Source of the DNA: DATGSL01 sp964645585 | GTDB lineage: Bacteria > Verrucomicrobiota > Verrucomicrobiia > Opitutales > T3Sed10-336 | Assembly: GCA_964645585.1 (NCBI GenBank) | Contig: CAZYAN010000050.1 | Location: 1-29,399 of the forward strand | Length of the DNA stretch: 29,399 nucleotides | Direction of reading: 5' to 3' | Part shown: in pieces, positions 6,812 through 14,980 of the stretch | Position numbering within the stretch: the first letter of the stretch is position 1 | How the letters are laid out: each line of letters opens with the position of its first letter | Position numbers and translations under genes: made by a program | The notes under the pieces: generated by a model | What the model saw: the letters and a program-made list of their open reading frames with translations, nothing else | Told to the model about the DNA's origin: nothing | Databases searched by the model: none

Positions 6812-8923
6812 ATGAACATACCGAAAAAATTAACTATCGCCGGGACGATCTCTATCCTGGGATTTACACTGGCCGCCGCGCAGCAGCAGCCCGGCCAGCC
6901 GCAGCCGCCAAGCGGGACGTATCAACAGCAAACACAGCCGCAGCAGCAACAGTCCCGGCAACAGCAGCTCAGCCAGCAGCAACAGGAACAGCAGCAACAA
7001 CAGGCATTTCGCGCGCACCGCGCCCGGGATCTCGAAGGCAGCCGAGTCGTCAATCCCAATGGCGATCGCCTCGGCACGTTCGAAGATTTGGTGCTGAATG
7101 TGAAGGACGGACAGTTCTCCTACGCGATCGTCGCGGCAGGCGGCTTCTTGGGAGTCGGCTCCGAATGGAAACCGGTTCCGCCGGAAGCGCTGCAGATCCG
7201 TGAAGTCGAAACCGGTGTCGAAATCGTTCTCGACATCACGGCCCAGGAATGGGAACAGGCGCCGAGCGTCGACCGCGACAATATCGAGCAACTGGCGCAG
7301 GAAGTGCGCGGGCAGCAAATTTATCAGTTCTACGGCCAGGACTGGCAGGCACGCCAGCAGCGGCAGATGCAATTCGGCGGAACCGGCCAGCGCTCCGGGC
7401 AGCCATCCGAGAGTCAGTCGGCCGCACAGCAAATCGAGCAGCAGCTGAAACAGGCGATGACCCAGGCAGGCGTCTCGCAGGAGCAGGCCGAGGAGGAGTC
7501 GCAGCAGCTCGCCCAGAGGTTCAGTCAGCAACAGCCGGAACAGCAAGAGATCAAGCAGCAGATTGAACAATCCTTGACCCGCGCCGGCGTCGACCAGCAG
7601 CGAGCCCAACAGGAAGCGGAGCAGCTTTCCTCACAGATTCATCGCCAGATCGAGTTCGGCGCGCCGCCAAAATCCCGAACCCAACAGCAACTTCAGCAAG
7701 AGAAGGAGCCAATCCAACAACAACAGCAGCAGCAGCCGCAAAGCGGCCAATCCCCGCAAGCTTCCGCCCAAGGCACTCAGCAACTCGAACAGCAAATCGA
7801 GCAAGCGATGACCGAAGCCGGCGCCGAACAGCAGCAAGCGCAAGAAGAGGCCCAGCGCCTCGCTCGGCAGTTCGCCCAGCAAAAGCCGGAACGCGAACAG
7901 ATCGAACAGCAGGTCGAGGACGCCCTGAAACAAGCGGGTGCCGAAGAACAGCAGGCCCAGCAGAAAGCCCAGGAACTCGCTCAGAACATCGAGCAGGATC
8001 TTCAGGAATTGGGAGGACAATCGCCTGCTCAGGAATTCGGCGCACCGCCGGCCCAGCGCAGCCAGCCGCAATCCCAGCAACAGCCGGGACAGCAGCAACA
8101 AGCCCAACAATCGCAACAGCAACAGCAGCAAGCTCAGCAAGAGATCGAAGATCATATCGAGCAGTCGCTGACGCAGGCGGGGGTTCAGCAGCCGCAGGCG
8201 CAACAGGAAGCCCAACGCCTCGCCCAGCAGTTCACCCGAGAGCGGCCAGAGCGGCAGCAGATCGAACAGGAACTGCAACAGGCGATGACGCAGGCCGGCG
8301 TCCAGCAGCAACAGGCTCAGCAACAATCGCAGCAGCTCGCCCAGCAGATCGAGCAACAGATCCAGCAGGCGGGCGGAGGCGGACAGCAGGTTCACCTCGC
8401 CAGCGATTTGCGCAACACGCCGATCATCAACCAGGAGAACGAGCGGATCGGCGAGATTACCGACTTCCTCGTCAGCTCCTCGCAAGGCACGATCGCCTTC
8501 GTGCTGTTCGCTGAGGAAACCGGCCTCCTGCAGACCGCCAAAGAGGAGTTCGCGGTCACGCCCAAGGCGTTTCAGGAGATCGCAGCGGATCAGGCGACTC
8601 TGAACATCTCGCAGCAAGATCTTCAGCAAGCGGAGATTTTGACACGGCAACAGCTGCCCCAGGAAGCCAGCCGCTTCGCGCAGATGGATCCACAACAAGC
8701 CAGTCAGCAGCCCCAGGTGTTCCGCTACCAGGATACCAACGGCACGCCAGGCGTATTTGGATCCCCCGACCTCGAACGCCGCACACCTCGCGAACAGGAA
8801 CGCGACCGAGACGTTCGGCAGCCGGGAACGGGATACATCGACCGTCCGGAACCGGAGCAGTCCGGAACCCCGCAACAACAGCAGCAGCAACAACCGGAGG
8901 AAGAAGCAAGCCGGCAGCCGTAA
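6812..8923 (+). CDS. Secreted Gln-rich protein with two PRC-barrel domains and six helical-hairpin repeats, 703 aa
   Basis: The ATG at 6812 follows AGGA and opens a signal peptide (MNIPKKLTIAGTISILGFTL, cleavage near AAA-QQQ). The layout is: a poly-Gln/Pro linker to about residue 65; PRC-barrel 1 at about 70-160 (VVNPNGDRLGTFEDLVLNV); a repeat region at 208-526; PRC-barrel 2 at about 527-615 (NERIGEITDFLVSS); and a disordered Gln/Pro/Arg tail. The repeats come in three pairs of 39-50 residues with the skeleton IEQQIxQAMTQAGVxQQQAQ, then EAQxLAQQF. Two of the pairs end in EFGAPP. Each repeat looks like a helix-turn-helix hairpin. The protein is exported and could form a long rod or matrix between two barrels. 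No enzyme motif is visible. It is a paralogue of the protein at 3103 and has a strong sigma-54 promoter with paired palindromes upstream. Confidence 0.85.
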   Translation: MNIPKKLTIAGTISILGFTLAAAQQQPGQPQPPSGTYQQQTQPQQQQSRQQQLSQQQQEQQQQQAFRAHRARDLEGSRVVNPNGDRLGTFEDLVLNVKDGQFSYAIVAAGGFLGVGSEWKPVPPEALQIREVETGVEIVLDITAQEWEQAPSVDRDNIEQLAQEVRGQQIYQFYGQDWQARQQRQMQFGGTGQRSGQPSESQSAAQQIEQQLKQAMTQAGVSQEQAEEESQQLAQRFSQQQPEQQEIKQQIEQSLTRAGVDQQRAQQEAEQLSSQIHRQIEFGAPPKSRTQQQLQQEKEPIQQQQQQQPQSGQSPQASAQGTQQLEQQIEQAMTEAGAEQQQAQEEAQRLARQFAQQKPEREQIEQQVEDALKQAGAEEQQAQQKAQELAQNIEQDLQELGGQSPAQEFGAPPAQRSQPQSQQQPGQQQQAQQSQQQQQQAQQEIEDHIEQSLTQAGVQQPQAQQEAQRLAQQFTRERPERQQIEQELQQAMTQAGVQQQQAQQQSQQLAQQIEQQIQQAGGGGQQVHLASDLRNTPIINQENERIGEITDFLVSSSQGTIAFVLFAEETGLLQTAKEEFAVTPKAFQEIAADQATLNISQQDLQQAEILTRQQLPQEASRFAQMDPQQASQQPQVFRYQDTNGTPGVFGSPDLERRTPREQERDRDVRQPGTGYIDRPEPEQSGTPQQQQQQQPEEEASRQP
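7433..8389 (+). repeat. Three tandem pairs of about 40-residue Gln-rich repeats within the PRC-barrel gene
   Basis: Pairs are at 7433-7669 (residues 208-286), 7784-8050 (325-413) and 8144-8389 (445-526), separated by poly-Gln/Pro linkers. In each repeat the turn AG(V/A) occurs at position 12-14 and LA(Q/R) at about 26-28. The first member of each pair ends in a charged Pro-Glu turn (QPEQQE, KPEREQ, RPERQQ). The second members of pairs 1 and 2 end in EFGAPP. DNA identity between copies is moderate, so these are old or diversified duplications. Confidence 0.85.
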
Positions 8924-9140
8924 CCGGCTGAAAAGTCGTCACGTTCGGGACGGCAACCTTCACCAAAACGATGATCGGATACTCACAACCAGTCCAGACC
9001 GGCCACATGCAAAAACCGGTATCCGTGTCAGCATTCGAAGGTTGCCGCCCCTCCCGGACCGGGCGCGGTCCTGCCCTCGGCGGCATCGCCCGCGTTCATC
9101 CGAATCACTCAACCAGTCAAATCAACACCATCATCAATGT

Positions 9141-9461
9141 ATGAGTAATATGAAGAAACTGAATACAACGAAGAAACGGCTTGCCGCGCTGGCAGCCATC
9201 GGCAGTTCCGCTTTCCTCCTTGCCGCGTGCGAACCGGGAACCGAGCAGGCCGGTGAAACCGGCGAAGAAAGCGCGCCGACATACGGAGAGCCCGGACGAT
9301 CGCCAACGACACCGCAACCAGGCGAAGAACCGGGATCGCCCGATATGCAACAGGAGCAGCAGCAGCCGGAATCGGAGCCGCCAGGTCTTCAGCCGGGAGC
9401 GTCGCCATCGGAAGAGGAATCGCCCGGAGCGGCCCAGCAGCCGGGACAGCCCCCGAACTGA
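9141..9461 (+). CDS. Small Pro/Glu/Gln-rich lipoprotein, about 106 aa
   Basis: The N-terminus is a lipoprotein signal: basic KKLNTTKKR, hydrophobic LAALAAIGSSAFLLAAC, with the lipobox LAAC at Cys30. The mature part has only about 75 residues and is low-complexity, dominated by Pro, Glu, Gln, Gly and Ser, so it is probably disordered. The start could be 9141 or the in-frame ATG at 9150 (MKKLN); no Shine-Dalgarno decides. It follows the Gln-rich PRC-barrel gene after a 217-bp gap with no terminator, so cotranscription is possible, and its composition matches that gene's linkers. A terminator lies 45 bp downstream. Function unknown; a membrane-attached flexible spacer is one possibility. Confidence 0.7.
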   Translation: MSNMKKLNTTKKRLAALAAIGSSAFLLAACEPGTEQAGETGEESAPTYGEPGRSPTTPQPGEEPGSPDMQQEQQQPESEPPGLQPGASPSEEESPGAAQQPGQPPN

Positions 9462-9793
9462 TCTTCACCGGCGTTTTAAGCAACCGATCGTATCTTTCAC
9501 GTAACAAGCGCGCCGCTGTGCAGCGGCGCGCTTTTCTGTTTGCCGCGCGCCTGAGTTCCTTCTCGCCGCCCGGGCAAAAGCCGAGCGCATCCATCGGGCA
9601 TTTCTCCATTCACGCGCGCCGCGCGAAATGCCGCTTTGCCGCGCACGGAAATTGGATTAAACTTTCCCATCGAACGGACGAAGGGGGACGCTCCGCATGG
9701 CCCGGGTGAAACCCTTCTTCCGACTGCCTGTCGTTTACCTTCCAAAACCGGGCGAAACCGTCCGGCCAAATCGGCCGCAAGATTCTCTCCTGT
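9462..9793. other. Intergenic region between the lipoprotein and the NtrC-type regulator
   Basis: About 330 bp. It holds the terminator at 9506-9540 and an AT-rich block near 9648-9672 (GAAATTGGATTAAACTTT) that may be part of a housekeeping promoter for the regulator. I see no sigma-54 box and no gene. Confidence 0.45.
9506..9540 (+). terminator. Rho-independent terminator after the lipoprotein gene
   Basis: A 12-bp GC-rich stem (AAGCGCGCCGCT paired with AGCGGCGCGCTT) with loop GTGC is followed by a broken T-tract (TTCTGTTT). It separates the envelope block from the regulator genes. Confidence 0.88.
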
Positions 9794-11134
9794 ATGCGAG
9801 TTCTCATTATAGACGACGAAGCCAATATTCGAAAGACCACGGCAATGGTCCTCGAAACACTCGGACACGAGGTGTCTATGGCACCGGACTCGGCGCGCGC
9901 CAAGCGCTTGATTGAAAAACAGAGTTTTGACGTCGCCTTCCTCGACCTCAAGCTCGGCGCCGACAATGGCCTCGATCTTTTGCCCGAGCTTCTGAAGATC
10001 GAACCGCGCCTGATCGTGGTCGTTTTCACCGCGTTCGCGTCGCTGGAAACCGCCATCGAAGCCATCAAGCGCGGCGCGTACGACTACATCGCCAAGCCGT
10101 TCACCCCGGAACAGATCCGCCAAGTGTTTCGGAAAATCGAGAATACCCGCCGCCTCGAAACGCGGGTCGCCGAACTCGAGGCTCGGATTTCGGAGGAATC
10201 ACCCGTGGCCGATTTTCAGACGACCGAGCCCGCGATGCAGCGCCTCCAGGAACTGGCCCGCAAGGCCGCATCGACTCCCGCCACAATTCTGATCCTTGGC
10301 GAGAGCGGCACCGGAAAGAGCATCCTTGCCCGCGCCATCCACGAACAGAGCGCACGGAGGAACAACCCGTTCGTCACCGTCAATTGCCCAAGCCTCTCCA
10401 AGGAATTGCTCGAAAGCGAGATGTTCGGTCATGTCAAGGGCGCCTACACCGGCGCCGTTGGCGACACTTGGGGCAAGGTCGCCGTCGCCGATGGCGGCAC
10501 TTTGTTTCTCGACGAAATCGGGGAGATGCCGCTCGAGATTCAGCCGAAACTGCTGCGCCTCCTGCAGGAGAAGGAGTACGAACGCGTCGGCGATCCCAAA
10601 CCGCGCCGCGCCAATGTGCGGGTGATTGCCGCGACCAACCGAAAACTCGACCAAGCCGTCAAAGACAACGAGTTCCGCGAAGATCTGTATTACCGCCTGA
10701 ATGTCATCACGCTCGAAATTCCACCGCTGCGCGAACGCATGGGCGATTTGCCGCGGATCGCCGACCACCAGCTTCGCTTTTTCTCCAACCAGGTCGGAAA
10801 GAAGATTACTGGTTTCAGCGAAGAGGCGGCCGCCGCTTTGCGCGGCTACTCGTTCCCCGGCAACCTTCGGGAACTCGCCAATGCGATCGAACGCGCCGTG
10901 ATCTTGTCGAACGGGCCGCGGATCGAGTTGAGCGATTTGCCCGATCACCTTCAGGGCAAACAGCAATCGAGTGTCGATCTCGGGGCACTTGTCTCCCTCG
11001 ACGAGCTGGAGAAGGAACACATCAAGAGAATCCTCGGCAAGACATCGAGCCTGGAGCAAGCAGCCCAGGTCCTCGGCATCGACCCCGCGACCCTCTACCG
11101 AAAACGCAAGAAATTGAAGCTGATGGCGACCTGA
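9794..11134 (+). CDS. NtrC-family sigma-54-dependent response regulator, 446 aa
   Basis: All three domains of the family are present. The receiver (1-120) has Asp7/Asp8, phosphoacceptor Asp51 in FLDLKL, Thr79 and Lys101. The AAA+ domain (about 140-375) has Walker A GESGTGKS at 169-176, the sigma-54 contact loop GAYTGA at 216-221 (a common variant of GAFTGA), Walker B GGTLFLDE at 234-241, and FPGNLRELAN at 354-363. A Fis-type helix-turn-helix (AAQVLGIDPATLYRKRKKL) closes the protein. Such proteins hydrolyse ATP to open sigma-54 promoters after binding enhancer sites. The histidine kinase gene follows after 82 bp, so they form a two-component pair, in order and type like AlgB/KinB. The sigma-54 boxes at 3010, 4997 and 6690 are candidate targets. 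Confidence 0.95.
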   Translation: MRVLIIDDEANIRKTTAMVLETLGHEVSMAPDSARAKRLIEKQSFDVAFLDLKLGADNGLDLLPELLKIEPRLIVVVFTAFASLETAIEAIKRGAYDYIAKPFTPEQIRQVFRKIENTRRLETRVAELEARISEESPVADFQTTEPAMQRLQELARKAASTPATILILGESGTGKSILARAIHEQSARRNNPFVTVNCPSLSKELLESEMFGHVKGAYTGAVGDTWGKVAVADGGTLFLDEIGEMPLEIQPKLLRLLQEKEYERVGDPKPRRANVRVIAATNRKLDQAVKDNEFREDLYYRLNVITLEIPPLRERMGDLPRIADHQLRFFSNQVGKKITGFSEEAAAALRGYSFPGNLRELANAIERAVILSNGPRIELSDLPDHLQGKQQSSVDLGALVSLDELEKEHIKRILGKTSSLEQAAQVLGIDPATLYRKRKKLKLMAT

Positions 11135-11216
11135 CCCGCCGGACGCGGAACGACGCCGCGGATCGGGACGCGATCGCGATCCGGCCGAGAAAGAAGCCCG
11201 TCCCAGTGCAGCAGGC

Positions 11217-13133
11217 ATGCCAAACTTTTGGAAACAGACACGCGCAGGCGGACGAGCGGAGAGTCGACTCACCGAGAAGACAGCCGGCAGCGGCGTCATC
11301 CGGCCGCGAGCGATTTTGTTTCTCGGTTTGCTCGTCGCGCTGCTGGCAACCGCCGGTGCCGCTTCTCTGCAAATCACCCTGAGAACACGCGACGCGATCG
11401 TCGCTCTCCAAGAAGAGCACTACCCGATCGTCAGCGCTCTGGAAAAGATTCGCCATTCCGCGAGCCGCCTCACCGGCGCGGTCGTCATGCAAATGGCTGG
11501 ACGGGAGTTCGAGGGCTACTCGATCTTTCACCAAAACGCGGAGATCCTGACCGAAAACCTCAACTTAATTTCCAGTCTTCCCGCCGCCCCCCATCGCGAC
11601 CCGCACGTCCGGCGTCTCCGCGAACAGGTGAACGTTCTGCTTTCCGAAAGCGAACGAGTCATCGGCCAGATCAGCGATCGCTCCTCGGCCGCGATGCGCT
11701 ACTCGCAGATGCTGAGCCCGCAGGTTCTCGAGATCGCTGAAATCGCCGACAATCTTCTGAAAAGCGAGCGCGCCGCGGCCCAAACCACCCACGATCGCCT
11801 AATCCGGCAAGGCTGGCAGGCGGCCATCCTCTGGTGGGTGGCGATGGCTCTCGGCTGCGCTTTGGCTTTTTTCGGCTGGCGTTACGTGGAACACAAGATT
11901 CTTGCGCCGCTGGACGCTCTCCGCGAAGCGATGGCAGGCGTCGGGGAAGGCGATCTTGAACAAGAGGTCCGGGTCAATGGTGACGACGAACTCGCTTTCA
12001 CCGGCCGGGCATTCAACGAGATGGCCGCAAAACTGCGAGCGACCCGGAAGGGAACGACCGAACAGATGATGCGCCTTCATCGAACGATGGAAACCACACT
12101 CGCCTCGTTCCACAACGCGTTCTTCGTTCTCGGAAAGGATCGAAATATCGAGCTCCGAAACCCGGCCGCCGATAAACTCGCGGTCAAACTGTTCCTCGAA
12201 GGCCAGGCGAAACTGCCGCCGGTGATTTACGAACACATCGATCGCGTGCTCGAGACACGCCAAAATTATCTGCCGGCAAAGGTCCAGGACGCCTTGCAAC
12301 TGCGTATCGACAACGAGGAAAAATTCTTCCTCCCTCAAGTCCTTCTGCTCCTCGACGAACGCGGCGACACTTTCGGCGTGGCGGTCGTGCTGGAAGACGT
12401 CACCCATCAGCGTCTCCTTGACGACGTGAAAACGAACCTCCTGTCGACCGTCAGCCATGAATTGAGGACGCCGCTGACGAGCGTTCGGATGGCGCTCCAT
12501 CTGCTGCTCGAAAAGGCGGTCGGGCCGCTCAACCGCCGCCAGACCGAACTCGTCGCCACCGCGAAAGAGGATTCCGAACGGCTCCTTCGCACCCTCAACA
12601 ATCTCCTCGATCTCACACGACTGGAAGAGACTTCGCCCGACCTGAAAAAGGAGCTTTGCAGCGTGGAGGACCTGGTGCGCTCGATCGTTGCGGGACATGA
12701 TGCCGCCTCGTTCACTCTCGACATCGAGAACGACTTGCCTCCCCTTCATATCGACCGCGAGAAGATTGATCATGTCTTCTCGAATTTTGTCACGAACGCC
12801 CAGAAGTATTCCCCTTCGGAAACAGCGATCATCCTCCGAGCCCGGGCTGTATTGGAAGATCAAATACGCATTAGCGTGATCGACCAAGGACCTGGCATCT
12901 CGCGCGATCATCAAGAACGAATCTTCGATAAGTTTTACCGGGTTCCTGGCCAGCAGACGAACGGTGCCGGCCTCGGGCTGTCGATCGCACGCGAGATCGC
13001 CTTGCTCCACAAGGGCAATGTCGGGGTGATTTCTGAGCTCGGCCAGGGCAGCGAATTCTTCATCGACCTCCCCGCCGTCCGGCATACCGCGGTATCAGAA
13101 CCAGGCCCAAAAATGGATACGCGGAAAGTTTAA
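11217..13133 (+). CDS. Membrane histidine kinase with periplasmic sensor, HAMP and PAS domains (KinB-like), 638 aa
   Basis: A first membrane helix lies at about 33-52 (ILFLGLLVALLATAGAASL) and a second at about 199-217 (ILWWVAMALGCALAFFGW). Between them is a helical periplasmic sensor of about 145 residues. A HAMP linker follows (APLDALREAMAGVGEGDLEQ), then a PAS-like region at about 285-390. The HisKA box STVSHELRTPLTSV carries phospho-accepting His414, and the ATPase has the N box (FSNFVTNAQKYS), DQGPGIS and GAGLGLSIA. It should autophosphorylate and transfer phosphate to the NtrC-type regulator encoded just upstream. Domain order resembles KinB of Pseudomonas. The signal sensed is unknown; the four-helix-like sensor suggests an envelope or small-molecule cue. 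Confidence 0.93.
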   Translation: MPNFWKQTRAGGRAESRLTEKTAGSGVIRPRAILFLGLLVALLATAGAASLQITLRTRDAIVALQEEHYPIVSALEKIRHSASRLTGAVVMQMAGREFEGYSIFHQNAEILTENLNLISSLPAAPHRDPHVRRLREQVNVLLSESERVIGQISDRSSAAMRYSQMLSPQVLEIAEIADNLLKSERAAAQTTHDRLIRQGWQAAILWWVAMALGCALAFFGWRYVEHKILAPLDALREAMAGVGEGDLEQEVRVNGDDELAFTGRAFNEMAAKLRATRKGTTEQMMRLHRTMETTLASFHNAFFVLGKDRNIELRNPAADKLAVKLFLEGQAKLPPVIYEHIDRVLETRQNYLPAKVQDALQLRIDNEEKFFLPQVLLLLDERGDTFGVAVVLEDVTHQRLLDDVKTNLLSTVSHELRTPLTSVRMALHLLLEKAVGPLNRRQTELVATAKEDSERLLRTLNNLLDLTRLEETSPDLKKELCSVEDLVRSIVAGHDAASFTLDIENDLPPLHIDREKIDHVFSNFVTNAQKYSPSETAIILRARAVLEDQIRISVIDQGPGISRDHQERIFDKFYRVPGQQTNGAGLGLSIAREIALLHKGNVGVISELGQGSEFFIDLPAVRHTAVSEPGPKMDTRKV

Positions 13134-13259
13134 ACCGAAGGAAGCGAAGGGAACGAAGGAGGGTATCCCGACTTTAATCGGCGCGGCAGCAAGTCATCGA
13201 GGAAATTGAAAAGCTCTGCTCTTCGCTCTCTTTGCTGCCTTCTGTTCAGCCGCTCGGTT
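13134..13259. repeat. Inverted pair of 9-nt periodic repeats between convergent genes
   Basis: The left arm (13134-13159) consists of three 9-nt units, CGAAGGAAG, CGAAGGGAA and CGAAGGAGG, directly after the kinase stop codon. The right arm (about 13221-13246) is a diverged reverse complement. CCGCTCGGTT at 13250-13259 is followed by TTCTTTTTT. Folded as RNA it gives a long imperfect hairpin before a T-run, so it may also serve as the terminator for the kinase gene. It is the same type of element as those at 17866, 23435 and 23541. Confidence 0.65.
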
Positions 13260-13267
13260 CTTCTTTT

Positions 13268-13954
13268 TTAATAATTCGAAAACTTGTCGGCCTCCGGACG
13301 AATGCCGATCGGGCGGTCGACGATTTCCTTTAGCAGAAAAGCCCGCTTCAGGCTCGAGGTTTCGGCAAGGTCGGCCTGCAATTGCTCCCGCAGCGAACCC
13401 GACCGCGCCGCCGACCGCCCCGCCCGCACCGGGCGCTTTCGGCTGGGCCGCGTTTCCCGCTCGGCCGCTTTCTTGGCCTCTCGCGCCTGTTCCAGACGTT
13501 CCCGCTGCCGGCGCAATTCCTCCATGATGTCGTTGCCATCCGCCGACGGCCGCAAACGTTCCGGCTCGGGAGGCGGAGGCGGCGTTGGCGGTCGCACTTC
13601 GTAATGCGGAAAAATCGGGGGTGCCGCGGGAAACGGCTCCTCGACCAGCGGCGGCGGTTCGGCCCTTCGCGGAAAGGGTTCAAATGCGCGCCCGGGGGCC
13701 GGCTTGTCCTCTTCGAAAAATGCCGGCGGCTCCACTTCGCGCGGCGCCTCCCTCCCTTGCTGACGCGCGACAATTTTTCGGCGAATCTCCTCCCGGATTT
13801 GTCGCGCCTTCTCCTCCGCGGCCGAAGGAGCGTCACCGAGTCCGCGCCCGGGCGCCTGCTCTCCTTCATCGCGGGTAAACACCCGCTGGAGCAGGTAGAG
13901 AAGGATCAGCGTGACCGGGACGATCAGGCCTTCGAACTCAAGGAGCCAGTCCAT
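13268..13954 (-). CDS. Uncharacterised membrane-anchored, charged and Pro-rich protein of the NfeD-FloA operon, 228 aa
   Basis: One N-terminal membrane helix (MDWLLEFEGLIVPVTLILLYLL) is followed by a long cytoplasmic tail rich in Arg, Glu and Pro, including a PPTPPPPPEPE stretch, and a coiled-coil-like segment (MEELRRQRERLEQAREAKKA). The C-terminus has a more conserved look (SSLKRAFLLKEIVDRPIGIR), similar to the tail SLRxAxxLxEILGPPxxLR that I recall from hypothetical proteins of Verrucomicrobiota and Planctomycetota. It begins 9 bp after the floA stop and is the last gene of the minus-strand operon. A scaffold or partner role in FloA membrane domains is inferred from position only. Confidence 0.75.
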   Translation of the reverse strand: MDWLLEFEGLIVPVTLILLYLLQRVFTRDEGEQAPGRGLGDAPSAAEEKARQIREEIRRKIVARQQGREAPREVEPPAFFEEDKPAPGRAFEPFPRRAEPPPLVEEPFPAAPPIFPHYEVRPPTPPPPPEPERLRPSADGNDIMEELRRQRERLEQAREAKKAAERETRPSRKRPVRAGRSAARSGSLREQLQADLAETSSLKRAFLLKEIVDRPIGIRPEADKFSNY

Positions 13955-13963
13955 CGTCAGGTT

Positions 13964-14980
13964 TTACTGCTCACCACTCTCGCCCTCGCGCTCGGGTTTC
14001 GCAATCGACTTCCGCATATCGGTGTCGGCCTGGATGTTCATGTAACGCTGGTAATCCATGACCCCGAGGTTGCCGTTTCGGAAAGCTTCGGCGATCGCCA
14101 GCGGAACCTGCGCTTGCGCTTCGACGACTTTCGCCTGCATCTCTTGAACGCGCGCGAGCATCTCTTGCTCCTGAGCGACGGCGGCCGCGCGCCGGATTTC
14201 CGCCTGCGCCTGGGCCATGTTTTTGTTGGCCTCGGCCTGGGCTACCTGGAGCTGCGCGCCCACGTTTTCGCCGACATCAACATCGGCGATGTCAATCGAG
14301 AGAATCTCAAACGCCGTGCCGACATCCAAGCCGCGCTGCAAAACCACTTTTGAAATCGCATCCGGGCTTTCGAGCACCGCCTTGTAGGAATTCGCCGAGC
14401 CGATCGTCGTCACGATGCCCTCGCCGACGCGCGCAATAATGGTTTCTTCTTTCGCGCCGCCGACGAACCGGTCGAGATTCGTGCGAACCGTCACCCGCGC
14501 CCGCACCTTCACCTGGATGCCGTCCTTCGCCACACCGTCGATCGTGGAGCGCCCTTGCTGCGGATTGGGACAGTCGATCACCTTCGGATCGACAGAAGTG
14601 CGGACCGCTTCGAGAACCGATTTTCCGCTCCCTTTCGTCGCCAGATCAATCGCCGACGCGCGCGTGAAGTCGAGCGGGATCCCAGCCTTCATCGCATTGA
14701 TGAGCGCCTGGACCGTTGGGATGACGTTCCCCCCTGCCAGATAATGAGCTTCCAATTCATCTGTGGTGAGGTCGATACCGGCCTTTTTTGCCGTGATCCG
14801 GGCATCGACGACGAGTCCGTACGGAACCTGCCGGAGACGCATCGCCACGAGTGTCGGCACCCCGACATACGCTCCGGCGAGCCAGGCACGAAGCCACACC
14901 GTGAAGAAGGAGAGAAAAATGCCGACAAGGATCAGGACAAAGATGCCGGCGACAATGAGCGCAATGATCGTGAGGTTCAT
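13964..14980 (-). CDS. floA: Flotillin-like protein FloA, 338 aa
   Basis: The protein matches FloA (formerly YqfA) along its full length. It has an N-terminal membrane hairpin (IIALIVAGIFVLILVGIFLS), then VAMRLRQVPYG, DELEAHYLAGGNV near residues 74-86, the SPFH-type core (KVRARVTVRTNLDRFVGGAK, IARVGEGIVTTIGS), FEILSIDIADVDVG and a long coiled coil (AEIRRAAAVAQEQEMLARVQ). It ends with VPLAIAEAFRNGNLGVMDY. FloA assembles in the inner membrane and organises functional microdomains; in Bacillus it is encoded beside NfeD. Here the same linkage holds, with two NfeD genes and a truncated FloA relative upstream and a membrane-anchored protein downstream. Confidence 0.97.
   Translation of the reverse strand: MNLTIIALIVAGIFVLILVGIFLSFFTVWLRAWLAGAYVGVPTLVAMRLRQVPYGLVVDARITAKKAGIDLTTDELEAHYLAGGNVIPTVQALINAMKAGIPLDFTRASAIDLATKGSGKSVLEAVRTSVDPKVIDCPNPQQGRSTIDGVAKDGIQVKVRARVTVRTNLDRFVGGAKEETIIARVGEGIVTTIGSANSYKAVLESPDAISKVVLQRGLDVGTAFEILSIDIADVDVGENVGAQLQVAQAEANKNMAQAQAEIRRAAAVAQEQEMLARVQEMQAKVVEAQAQVPLAIAEAFRNGNLGVMDYQRYMNIQADTDMRKSIAKPEREGESGEQ

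Noticed and set aside
6772..7203. An alternative frame with ATG at 6772 right after AAGGAG
   Set aside because: The Shine-Dalgarno abuts the ATG too closely, the product is a frame-shifted Arg/Ala-rich shadow of the PRC-barrel gene, and the true start at 6812 opens a clear signal peptide.
7631..8893. A 420-aa Leu-rich frame on the minus strand opposite the Gln-rich gene
   Set aside because: It is the mirror of CAG/CAA-rich codons (CTG/TTG on the other strand). The plus-strand gene has a signal peptide, two recognisable domains, a promoter and a ribosome-binding site.
11799..13085. A 428-aa frame opposite the histidine kinase
   Set aside because: It has no domain and lies entirely antisense to a complete, motif-bearing kinase gene. 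Long antisense frames are common in GC-rich DNA.
9794..13133. The two-component pair as PrsR/PrsK of the PEP-CTERM/exosortase system
   Set aside because: The kinase has two membrane helices, a periplasmic sensor, HAMP and PAS, unlike the multi-helix PrsK. No exosortase or prsT gene is nearby. A KinB/AlgB-like pair fits better.
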